Below the pieces are notes generated by a model. It saw only the letters and a program-made list of their open reading frames with translations. It was not told the origin of the DNA and made no database searches. The position numbers and the translations under genes were made by a program. A stretch of 60,141 bases of DNA, taken from contig DUZU01000017.1 in NCBI GenBank assembly GCA_013349285.1, forward strand, positions 1 to 60,141, given 5' to 3'. The DNA comes from Deltaproteobacteria bacterium (GTDB lineage Bacteria > Desulfobacterota > Desulfobulbia > Desulfobulbales > Desulfurivibrionaceae). Shown here piece after piece: positions 1 to 5,873 of this stretch (its first letter is position 1; each line of letters begins with the position of its first letter).

Positions 1-20
1 GTTTGCGTAATCTTCATTAT

Positions 21-101
21 GGCTTCTCCTTTTTGTTAGCAGATAGTACCGGTTGTGAGCGACAACCCTCATATTGTACATCAGCTCTTGAAGGAGAAGC
101 C
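21..101. repeat. Long inverted repeat with inner hairpin, cassette DNA
   Basis: An 11-bp arm at 21-31 (GGCTTCTCCTT) is perfectly complementary to 91-101. Inside lies a second perfect hairpin, GGTTGT (51-56) with ACAACC (62-67). The 3' arm runs into a short T-run, so it could act as a terminator. Equally it may be a degenerate attC-like fold, because it lies directly upstream of the first recognisable attC. No ORF is visible in 1-120. Confidence 0.4.
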
Positions 102-120
102 TTTTTGTGCGCTGCCTAAT

Positions 121-180
121 AGTATGTTCAGGGGAAAATCTGGCCTGCGGCCAGTTTTCCCCTGATCTTGGTCGTTATAC
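121..180 (+). other. attC-like site 1
   Basis: The perfect stem CAGGGGAAAA (129-138) / TTTTCCCCTG (155-164) carries an inner TGGCC/GGCCA arm. It is followed by R' GTTATAC at 174-180. The left R'' side (around 122-128) is degenerate, with no clear AAC triplet, so the left boundary is uncertain. The nine bases before R' (ATCTTGGTC) resemble the ATCTTAATC that precedes R' in sites 3 and 4. Confidence 0.6.
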
Positions 181-190
181 AGAGAAAAAA

Positions 191-457
191 ATGAAAGATG
201 AATTTATTGAATATGAGCTTGTTTTAGAAAGTCAAAGCTCTGGAGATATCATTTTTCTTAAATCCCTTTTAGATGCAGAACAAATCACTTATTTCGTCCA
301 AGGTGAACATGTTTCACATTATGTGTACCACTCAGTTCCAATGAGGCTGATTGTAAAAAAGGGAGAAGTAGCAAAAGTTCAGGAATTATTAAAAAACGTC
401 GAACTCTCTTCTACTTATAGTGGTTTTAAACGCTCAGGGAAGAATAACGAAGTATAA
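191..457 (+). CDS. Cassette protein, DUF2007-like
   Basis: An 88-residue soluble protein with no signal peptide or membrane segment. The pattern is a short beta-alpha-beta core with a SLLDAEQI helix (residues 22-29) and, near residues 48-56, a PMRLIV strand followed by a helix (EVAKVQELL). This resembles the DUF2007 putative signal-transducing domain (about 70 residues), whose biochemical role is unknown. I chose the ATG at 191 because the in-frame start at 107 would place attC 1 inside the coding region. It is the first gene after attC 1 and shares its cassette with the ORF at 481. The DUF2007 call rests on pattern only; that it is a cassette gene is well supported by the flanking attC sites. 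Confidence 0.6.
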   Translation: MKDEFIEYELVLESQSSGDIIFLKSLLDAEQITYFVQGEHVSHYVYHSVPMRLIVKKGEVAKVQELLKNVELSSTYSGFKRSGKNNEV

Positions 458-480
458 CACACTGCATAAAAGTGAACTAA

Positions 481-759
481 ATGGAACAAGCCATCAAAAT
501 GTTCATAATTTGCCTGGCAAGTATTGTTCCTGTTGGTGGTCTAATCTATTTAGCTGCTAGCATCAAATCAGGAAAAATTATTACAAGAGAACCGTCAAAA
601 CTACTCGTCTATAAAACGGTAAGCAGAAAAGAAGATCAAAAAGCATTTTGGGTTTCATGGTCCGCCATTTTTATCTTCTTTATGGCCATGTTTATATTTT
701 TTGTCTTTCTTACAGTTTCGAAATGGGACCTGCCAATTGAAAGCTTTGTAAGACTTTAA
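481..759 (+). CDS. Cassette-encoded small membrane protein, unknown
   Basis: A 92-residue protein with two hydrophobic segments, about residues 7-27 and 58-80. The first runs from the N-terminus (IKMFIICLASIVPVGG), and between the two lies a basic polar loop. No family is recognised. It starts 23 nt after the DUF2007-like gene and shares its cassette, with no attC between them, so the two are probably co-mobilised and may be co-translated. Its stop lies 14 nt before the R'' of attC 2. No clear Shine-Dalgarno sequence precedes the ATG. AT-rich codon use matches the other cassette genes rather than the GC-rich core genes after 3430. Confidence 0.55.
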   Translation: MEQAIKMFIICLASIVPVGGLIYLAASIKSGKIITREPSKLLVYKTVSRKEDQKAFWVSWSAIFIFFMAMFIFFVFLTVSKWDLPIESFVRL

Positions 760-773
760 AACAACAATGAATT

Positions 774-859
774 GTATAACAATATAATTAAGCGGACTGG
801 AATAAGCGCTGCCATGTTTCCTGATAATCCGTGGCCAGCCGCTTATCTCGTCGTTATAA
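774..859 (+). other. attC site 2
   Basis: R'' GTATAAC (774-780) is complementary to R' GTTATAA (853-859). The inner arms TAAGCGGACTGG and CCAGCCGCTTA pair completely except for one unpaired A, the extrahelical base typical of attC sites. At 86 nt it is longer than sites 3-5. Confidence 0.75.
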
Positions 860-880
860 GTCTACAAACACAAAACAATT

Positions 881-1582
881 ATGCTCATACTTGAAATCGT
901 CTCTTTTATCGCAACTATTATCCTTGGTGTCCTTTGGATCAAGTTTCCAAATTACAACTGGGAACCGTGGATAGTTCTATGCGGCGCCGTCACCTTAGCA
1001 GCGGACCTAATTCGTCGAGTCACCAATGAAAGGCATTCTAAAGCATCGTCAGTTATAATCCCCCCGCAAAACGCTAGAACCCTGAGTCAAGAGGCAAAGT
1101 GGCTCAAAAGTAATATTCATGAAGCAAAACTTAGCGAATCGTTGCCGCGAGCACTCCAGTTCTCTAAAAGTATTGATAACAAGAAACTGGAACGATGGAT
1201 TCGCCTTGAATTATATGGTTACAACAAAGATGGCGGAATGACTGACAATGACTTTGTTCCTGAATATAGAGCCGTGACCGGACGATGGGTGGATCAATTC
1301 AATCAGATGTTAGACATTACTCATTACTCAGGAGACATTTCTATCGTCAATGAATACCGATTTCGTTACGGTGTTGCCAAGCTTGAAGACCTAGCATCTA
1401 GACATGATATGCAAAATATTGCAGATGAACATTTTATTAACTTATTGCGGGAACATATGGGCGTCGAAGTAATTCGGTTCTGTTTCAGCCCAGTAGAAAT
1501 TCGTGGGGTTCTTGATACAATACGAAATAAACTTGCGGAGATGGTGCTGGATTGCTTATCGAGTGAAAAAGCATCCTTATAA
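881..1582 (+). CDS. Membrane-anchored AbiTii-like domain protein (putative phage defence cassette)
   Basis: 233 residues. Two membrane segments (about 2-20 and 28-46) are followed by a soluble domain. Residues 86-135 read as a helix with SLPRALQFSK, then LERWIRLELYGY (103-114), then PEYR (127-130). The W..-EL-GY / PEYR order is the signature of the AbiTii domain, found in abortive-infection and toxin-like proteins. From about residue 150 there is an unassigned helical region. The gene fills its cassette: it starts 28 nt after the R' of attC 2, and its stop overlaps the R'' of attC 3. A defence role is inferred from the domain and from the known enrichment of defence genes in integron cassettes. 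The two N-terminal membrane helices could tether the domain to the inner membrane. Confidence 0.6.
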   Translation: MLILEIVSFIATIILGVLWIKFPNYNWEPWIVLCGAVTLAADLIRRVTNERHSKASSVIIPPQNARTLSQEAKWLKSNIHEAKLSESLPRALQFSKSIDNKKLERWIRLELYGYNKDGGMTDNDFVPEYRAVTGRWVDQFNQMLDITHYSGDISIVNEYRFRYGVAKLEDLASRHDMQNIADEHFINLLREHMGVEVIRFCFSPVEIRGVLDTIRNKLAEMVLDCLSSEKASL

Positions 1583-1644
1583 CCAGGCAATCAAGGGGAA
1601 AACAGCCCCTCCGGGTCAATTTCCCCTTATCTTAATCGTTATGT
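1577..1644 (+). other. attC site 3
   Basis: R'' TTATAAC (1577-1583) and R' GTTATGT (1638-1644) flank a perfect 9-bp inner stem AAGGGGAAA/TTTCCCCTT and a small CCC-TCC-GGG tip. It is nearly identical to site 4. The stop codon of the AbiTii-like gene lies within R''. Confidence 0.8.
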
Positions 1645-1665
1645 TCAAACTAAATAGGAAATAAA

Positions 1666-2211
1666 ATGACCATCGATTACGAGTTTTTGAAAATCTTTGG
1701 ATATATATTCGTATATCCTCTCATGGTTATTTTTATGACAACCAAAATTGCCAAATGGCATTTTGAAAAAGATATAAAAAAGCAATATTTGTTAGCAAAA
1801 GATTCAGTCGCTAACGAGTTAATTCTTGCCATTTCAAATATGCTAGTTGCAATGTGGGACTTAGCAAACACAGACAAGTTAATTAAAGACGGAAAATTAG
1901 ATGGCCAAGATAAAAACGTATTAAACAATATTCAAAATCTTTATAATAAAATTCATGAGAATACTATGGCTAGCTATCTTTACCTAGGCAAAGCAGGGCT
2001 GTATTTTGGAACAAATATTGTGGAAGAAATTTCGGAATTTCAATCTGAATTAAACAATATGATATCTGAAAATAATCTTGAAGTATTTTCAATGGACAGA
2101 TGGGGAGAGTATAGAAGACAGAAAATATTGCCAGTATTAAACCAGTTACATGCCGAATTAAAAGGCACTGTTTTCGACGGAATAAAATCATTCAGGCTTT
2201 ATATAACCTAA
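1666..2211 (+). CDS. Cassette protein with one N-terminal membrane helix, unknown
   Basis: 181 residues with a single membrane segment at about 8-26 (IFGYIFVYPLMVIFM). A long, mostly helical cytoplasmic region follows, rich in Asn, Lys and Glu, with coiled-coil-like stretches around 70-140. No family or catalytic motif is recognised. An AAATAGGAAATAAA stretch just upstream gives a weak ribosome-binding site. The gene sits alone in its cassette between attC 3 and attC 4. Very AT-rich codon use distinguishes it from the core genome. The single-anchor plus helical-domain layout would suit a membrane-tethered sensor or defence accessory protein, but nothing in the sequence proves this. Confidence 0.5.
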   Translation: MTIDYEFLKIFGYIFVYPLMVIFMTTKIAKWHFEKDIKKQYLLAKDSVANELILAISNMLVAMWDLANTDKLIKDGKLDGQDKNVLNNIQNLYNKIHENTMASYLYLGKAGLYFGTNIVEEISEFQSELNNMISENNLEVFSMDRWGEYRRQKILPVLNQLHAELKGTVFDGIKSFRLYIT

Positions 2212-2223
2212 TATAACACCAAA

Positions 2224-2291
2224 ACATAACCAGGCAATCAAGGGGAAAACAGCCCCTCCGGGGCGATTTCCCCTTATCTTAATCGTTGGCT
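2224..2291 (+). other. attC site 4
   Basis: R'' ACATAAC (2224-2230) and R' GTTGGCT (2285-2291) flank the same AAGGGGAAA/TTTCCCCTT stem seen in site 3. Across the core, sites 3 and 4 differ at only about two positions in the tip region. R' departs from the GTTATR form of the others. Confidence 0.78.
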
Positions 2292-2315
2292 TACTTAATA
2301 GGTAACACCCATAAA

Positions 2316-2816
2316 ATGAGAAACCTGAAAGCATTATTAAAAGAATTGCCAAAATTAACCTTTGTGAATTTGCTGAAAGCACTTTTTGCAATAACTGTTG
2401 TCGCGACAATAGGTTGGCTCGGCGGTATCTTTCATGTTTATCAAACCATATGGACATACTTAAAAATATTGCTCCAATCACAAACCCCACTGTGGGCAAC
2501 AATATCACTCCTGGCCTTGTCCAGTCTTTGGTTGTACTTAATAACATCTCATAAAAAAACATTTAGAAAGTCCTCCGGGGGGACAGATTTATTCTCGGCA
2601 ATGGGAGTAAAATGGCTTGTTTCTTATCAACATAAGTCCATAATTCATTTTGATGAGAATCCATTTTGCCCACATCATAAAACTAGAATGGTAGGAATCA
2701 GAGACAGTTTTGTTTGCCCTCAAGATAATTGCAATTTTAAAATATCCAGACAGGACTTAGCATTCGCATTGACTCCAGCCAAGAATATTGTTGAGGCTCT
2801 AATCCTAGAAAAATAA
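2316..2816 (+). CDS. Cassette membrane protein with C-terminal Cys/His zinc-ribbon-like motif
   Basis: 166 residues from the ATG at 2316. An in-frame TTG at 2286 would put R' inside the gene and is rejected. Two membrane segments lie at about 16-38 and 58-77. After a basic linker, residues 118-139 carry C118-P-H120-H121, then C134 and C139, a spacing that suggests one zinc-binding knuckle or ribbon. No known family is recognised. The topology suggests a two-helix anchor with a cytoplasmic zinc domain. It is the only gene of the fourth cassette and ends 5 nt before attC 5. Possible roles include nucleic-acid sensing or a toxin/defence effector; these are speculation. Confidence 0.5.
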   Translation: MRNLKALLKELPKLTFVNLLKALFAITVVATIGWLGGIFHVYQTIWTYLKILLQSQTPLWATISLLALSSLWLYLITSHKKTFRKSSGGTDLFSAMGVKWLVSYQHKSIIHFDENPFCPHHKTRMVGIRDSFVCPQDNCNFKISRQDLAFALTPAKNIVEALILEK

Positions 2817-2820
2817 AACC

Positions 2821-2889
2821 AGCCAACCAAGCGCTACAGAAGGAAAACAGCCCCTTCGGGTCTATTTCCTCTGAGCTAGGTCGTTCCGA
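2821..2889 (+). other. attC site 5 (last visible, diverged)
   Basis: AGCCAAC (2821-2827) and R' GTTCCGA (2883-2889) bracket arms GCTACAGAAGGAAA and TTTCCTCTGAGC. These pair with unpaired A residues in the left arm, consistent with extrahelical bases. The tip CCCCTTCGGG is related to sites 3 and 4. It is the right-hand end of the array. Confidence 0.65.
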
Positions 2890-2985
2890 AAAAATGATTT
2901 TCCAAAACGTAAAATCAATAAGTTGCAATACACACATTCCGAAAAAGATAATCGATAACTATCTGAAATTAATATAAAATTTAGG

Positions 2986-3033
2986 TGATCCGTAATCAGT
3001 AGGTCAGCGGTTCGACTCCGCTTATTGGCTCCA
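2986..3033 (+). pseudogene. 3' fragment of a tRNA-Thr gene (island attachment scar)
   Basis: From 2986 the sequence matches the 3' half of a tRNA: an anticodon-arm remnant with loop TCCGTAA (anticodon CGT, Thr), a variable loop, a perfect T-arm (AGCGG-TTCGACT-CCGCT, 3006-3022), then TATTGGC-T-CCA. The 5' half is missing; upstream sequence is AT-rich cassette DNA. Position 33 of the anticodon loop is C instead of the near-universal U, so the fragment would not make a functional tRNA. Elements that integrate into tRNA 3' ends leave such a duplicated 3' piece at the distal boundary. The intact tRNA-Thr should then lie left of the window. Confidence 0.7.
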
Positions 3034-3041
3034 GTAATATC

Positions 3042-3075
3042 AAGGGTTTCCGGTTAATTTCGGGAGCCCTTTTTT
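3042..3075 (+). terminator. Rho-independent terminator behind the tRNA-Thr fragment
   Basis: AAGGGTTTCCG pairs with CGGGAGCCCTT (with wobbles) and is followed by a T-run (3070-3075). It was probably the original terminator of the tRNA gene, displaced by the island. Confidence 0.65.
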
Positions 3076-3077
3076 CG

Positions 3078-3429
3078 AAAGAAACCACTCTATTCGTACT
3101 TGAAATTCTCCCCTTGATCATGATTTTTATCCCCTTGCCTTTTTAAGAAAAAGGATTATCATAAGTTGATGTTTAAGTATTTAACTTAATACCTTAATAC
3201 TGGTTGGTGCTGTAATTGCCGATCTCCTCGTTATTTTCGTTGCCTGCAACTTCTTGATTTCATGCTTTAAATTTTTTTTGTGTGGGTAGCAAGATAATGT
3301 TAGGATGGAGTCGGGTGTAAGCCTATTTGGATAAGTAAATATGTGCCTGTCGATCGGGGTTGATCGTTTCTCGCGGTAGCCTCGGCCCTGGGCCACTGAA
3401 TTTCAACAATAAAAAAGATAGATCATGCC
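3078..3429. other. Intergenic stretch, no gene seen
   Basis: About 350 nt between the island scar and the efflux operon. Short frames here lack a plausible start and family. A weak promoter-like pair (TTGCCT with TATCAT, 16-nt spacer, around 3136-3163) could serve the efflux operon. I see no repeat or RNA gene. Confidence 0.4.
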
Positions 3430-4839
3430 ATGCGAATCAGAAAATTAAGCCTATTGTCCCTGCTCTTGTTTCTTGCGGTTGCCCTCTCGCTGCCAACGCT
3501 GTCCATGGCCGATGCGCAACCGGCCCTGCCCGCGGTTTGGACCGTGCAGCAGGCGGTGCGCTTTGCCCTGGCTAACAGCCCCGACAGCCGGATCACCCGT
3601 CAGCGGATCGATGCCGCCCGGGCCATGGTGCGGCAGAGCAAGGCCGCCTTCTATCCCCGGCTCGGGATCAGTTCCCAGTACAGTCAGACCAATAACCCCA
3701 TGTACTCCTTCGGTAATATTCTCAACCTCGGGGCCTTTAACCAGTCCATCGATTTTAATAATCCCGGCCGGACGGACGACTTGAACCTGGCCGCTCATCT
3801 TGAGTATCGGCTCTTTAACGGCGGCCGCGATCTGGCGGGGCTGGGGGCGGCTAAGGCCTCGGTCACCGCGTCCAGCAGCGACGCCCAGGCCTTGCTGGGT
3901 CAGCTTGGCTTTGAAGTGGTGCAGAGCTTTTTTGTTATTGTTCAGGCCGGGGAAACCGTGCAGGCCCGGCAGTCCCAGGTTGAGGCGATCAGCGGCTCCT
4001 TGGCGGTTGCCAGGGCGCGTTTTGAAGCCGGCGCCCTGCTGCGGACCGATCTGCTCAACCTTGAGGTGCAGGAGGCCGATGCCAGGGAGAACCTGATTGC
4101 GGCCCAACATGGACTGGAGCTTGCCAAACGCGGCTTTCTTAACCTCCTCGGCCTGGAGGGCGGCCAGGTCGTCCTTGATCCCCAGCCGGACATGGTGCTG
4201 CCGGTGCCGCTTGATACGAGTTGCGACCGGCGGCCGGAGTTGCAGAGTCTTGATGCCGTAATCCAGGCCGCCGAGGCCCGGGTCCGTCAGGCTGAGGCCG
4301 ATCGTTACCCCACCGCCGATGCCTTTGCCTCCTATCAGGTGGACAAGGGCTACGATCCCCTGGAAGGCTCCGGCAACTCCTGGCTGGCCGGGGTGAAGGT
4401 TAATTACACTCTTTTTGAAGGCAACCGCAGCGGCGCCGTTATCGCCGAAGCCAAGATTCGCTTAATCGAGGCCCGCGAGCAGCGGCGCAAGCTCACCCTC
4501 GCCATCGGCCTTGAGGCGGAGCAGGCGCGGCTGGCCCTGCGTCAGGCCGAGGAGCGCTTGCAGGTCACCGGCAAAATGGTTGAACTGGCCCGGGAAAACG
4601 CCCGACTCAACCGGGAACGTTTCAAGGAGGGGGTGGTGCTTTCCGCGGATCTGGTCGATGTGGAAAATCGTCTTACCGACGCCAGGGTTCGGCAGGTGGC
4701 GGCCAAGGTCGGGCACCGGATCGCGGTGGCGGATCTGCGCCGGGCCGTGGGTTTGGCTCAATTTGAAGAATCGGCCGAGCAGGGGGCTCTCGCCCCGGCC
4801 TCGGTCGCCAATAATCAAAATAAAGGAGGCGGAGAGTAA
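3430..4839 (+). CDS. TolC-family outer membrane efflux channel
   Basis: 469 residues. A Sec signal peptide (MRIRK, then a leucine-rich core, cleavage near SMADA, about residue 28) is followed by two repeats rich in long Ala/Glu/Gln/Arg helices. This is typical of outer-membrane efflux proteins, which form trimeric barrels with a periplasmic alpha-tunnel. Length fits the family. Stop and next start are 2 nt apart, with an AGGAGGCGGAGAG ribosome site inside the 3' end, so it is co-translated with the adaptor and pump downstream. It should supply the exit duct of the tripartite pump. GC-rich codon use contrasts sharply with the cassette region. The substrate cannot be told from sequence. Confidence 0.9.
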   Translation: MRIRKLSLLSLLLFLAVALSLPTLSMADAQPALPAVWTVQQAVRFALANSPDSRITRQRIDAARAMVRQSKAAFYPRLGISSQYSQTNNPMYSFGNILNLGAFNQSIDFNNPGRTDDLNLAAHLEYRLFNGGRDLAGLGAAKASVTASSSDAQALLGQLGFEVVQSFFVIVQAGETVQARQSQVEAISGSLAVARARFEAGALLRTDLLNLEVQEADARENLIAAQHGLELAKRGFLNLLGLEGGQVVLDPQPDMVLPVPLDTSCDRRPELQSLDAVIQAAEARVRQAEADRYPTADAFASYQVDKGYDPLEGSGNSWLAGVKVNYTLFEGNRSGAVIAEAKIRLIEAREQRRKLTLAIGLEAEQARLALRQAEERLQVTGKMVELARENARLNRERFKEGVVLSADLVDVENRLTDARVRQVAAKVGHRIAVADLRRAVGLAQFEESAEQGALAPASVANNQNKGGGE

Positions 4840-4841
4840 CC

Positions 4842-5873
4842 ATGCCGCGATTAAAAAGATACGTCATTGTCCTGGCCTGCGTGTTGTTGATGTTGGCGGG
4901 CTGCAAGGAAGAACAACATGAGGCCGGCCAACAAGCGCCCCTGGCCACGGTTCAGGTCAAGGTCGCCCCGGTCAGCTACGAGGCGTCCAAGGGACAGATC
5001 GAGGTGCTCGGCACCGTGGAGCCGGTGGAACGGGCGGTGATTGCCGCCAAGGTTACCGGGACCATCGCTAAGATGCCGGTGGTGCTCGGCTCAACGGTTA
5101 AGGCCGGCCAGTTGCTGGTCGAGATCAGCGCCAATGAGATCGCCGCCAAGCTCCGCCAGGCCCAGGCCCAGTTGGAGCAGGCCCAGCGTAATCTTGATCG
5201 GGAGACCAGGCTGCTGGCCCAAAACGCCTCCACCCCGGAAACGGTCAAGTCCATGCAAGAGGCGCACCGCATCGCCCAGGCCGGCCATCGTGAGGCGCAG
5301 ACCCTGGTCGGCTACACCACCATCACCGCCCCCTTTGCCGGGCAGATCACGGTCAAGCCGGTCAATGTCGGCGACCTGGCCACCCCCGGGGTGCCGCTCT
5401 TGGTGCTGGAGAACAACCGCCGCCTGCAGGTGGTCACCGCGGTGCCCGAGGCCCTGGTGGTGAACATCCATCGCGGCGACAAGCTCATGGTGCGAATCCC
5501 GGCCGCCGATCTGGTTGCCACCGGCACCGTGGCCGAGGTGGCCCCGGCCGCCGATCCCGCCTCCCGGACCGCGCCGGTCAAGATCGATATCGCTTCTTCC
5601 GACAAGTTGCGTTCCGGCCAGTTCGCCCGGATCTCGCTGGCGGGGGAGGGCGGTCGAACCCTTTTTATCCCTGCCTCGGCGGTGATCCCCTTTGGTCAGA
5701 TGGAGCGGGTTTTTGTGGCCCGCGACAACAAGGCCGAACTCAGGCTGGTGCGCATCGGCATGCAGCAAGGCAATATGGTCGAGATTCTCTCCGGCCTTAA
5801 CCCGGACGAACAGGTGGTGGTTGTAAACGGCACCCACTTAATCGACGGACAACCTCTCGAAATCATGCCATGA
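4842..5873 (+). CDS. RND efflux periplasmic adaptor (membrane fusion protein), lipoprotein
   Basis: 343 residues. The N-terminus is a lipoprotein signal: hydrophobic LLMLAGC with the lipobox cysteine at about 21. Then come the first biotinyl-lipoyl half ([20 protein letters not shown]), an Ala/Gln-rich coiled-coil hairpin (about 100-145), the second lipoyl half ([16 protein letters not shown]), a beta-barrel and a membrane-proximal domain. It is anchored in the inner membrane and should bridge the RND pump to the TolC-type channel. It lies between them with a 2-nt gap upstream and an overlap of 4 nt (ATGA) with the pump gene. The short hairpin suggests an adaptor of the AcrA/MexA class rather than a long one. 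Confidence 0.9.
   Translation: MPRLKRYVIVLACVLLMLAGCKEEQHEAGQQAPLATVQVKVAPVSYEASKGQIEVLGTVEPVERAVIAAKVTGTIAKMPVVLGSTVKAGQLLVEISANEIAAKLRQAQAQLEQAQRNLDRETRLLAQNASTPETVKSMQEAHRIAQAGHREAQTLVGYTTITAPFAGQITVKPVNVGDLATPGVPLLVLENNRRLQVVTAVPEALVVNIHRGDKLMVRIPAADLVATGTVAEVAPAADPASRTAPVKIDIASSDKLRSGQFARISLAGEGGRTLFIPASAVIPFGQMERVFVARDNKAELRLVRIGMQQGNMVEILSGLNPDEQVVVVNGTHLIDGQPLEIMP

Larger units (their letters stand above)
121..2889 (+). mobile_element. Integron gene-cassette array (attC cluster), integrase not in window
   Basis: Five imperfect palindromes each end in a GTT-containing R' motif: GTTATAC 174, GTTATAA 853, GTTATGT 1638, GTTGGCT 2285 and GTTCCGA 2883. They recur with one short ORF (two in the first unit) between them, always in the same orientation. 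Cutting after the G of each R' gives cassettes of about 175-853, 854-1638, 1639-2285 and 2286-2883. Coding regions fill almost the whole of each unit and each ORF begins shortly after the preceding R', the classic cassette layout. Two attC sites (1577-1644, 2224-2291) are nearly identical, as in native chromosomal integrons. An intI gene and attI would be expected to the left of the window. Without them this is formally an attC cluster. Confidence 0.8.

Noticed and set aside
2188..2562. Minus-strand frame of 124 codons with hydrophobic segments
   Set aside because: It runs antisense through attC 4 and the fourth cassette gene. The sense ORF and cassette orientation explain the region better.
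121..2889. Could the spaced repeats be a CRISPR array?
   Set aside because: Repeats are 60-86-nt palindromes of varying sequence separated by full ORFs of 0.5-0.7 kb, not short identical repeats with short spacers.
2986..3033. Possible tmRNA 3' end
   Set aside because: The T-arm and the TATTGGC acceptor plus anticodon-arm remnant fit tRNA-Thr. tmRNA features (tag region, its typical 3' end) are absent.
3181..3396. 71-codon minus-strand frame before the efflux operon
   Set aside because: No family, no ribosome site, and composition looks random.
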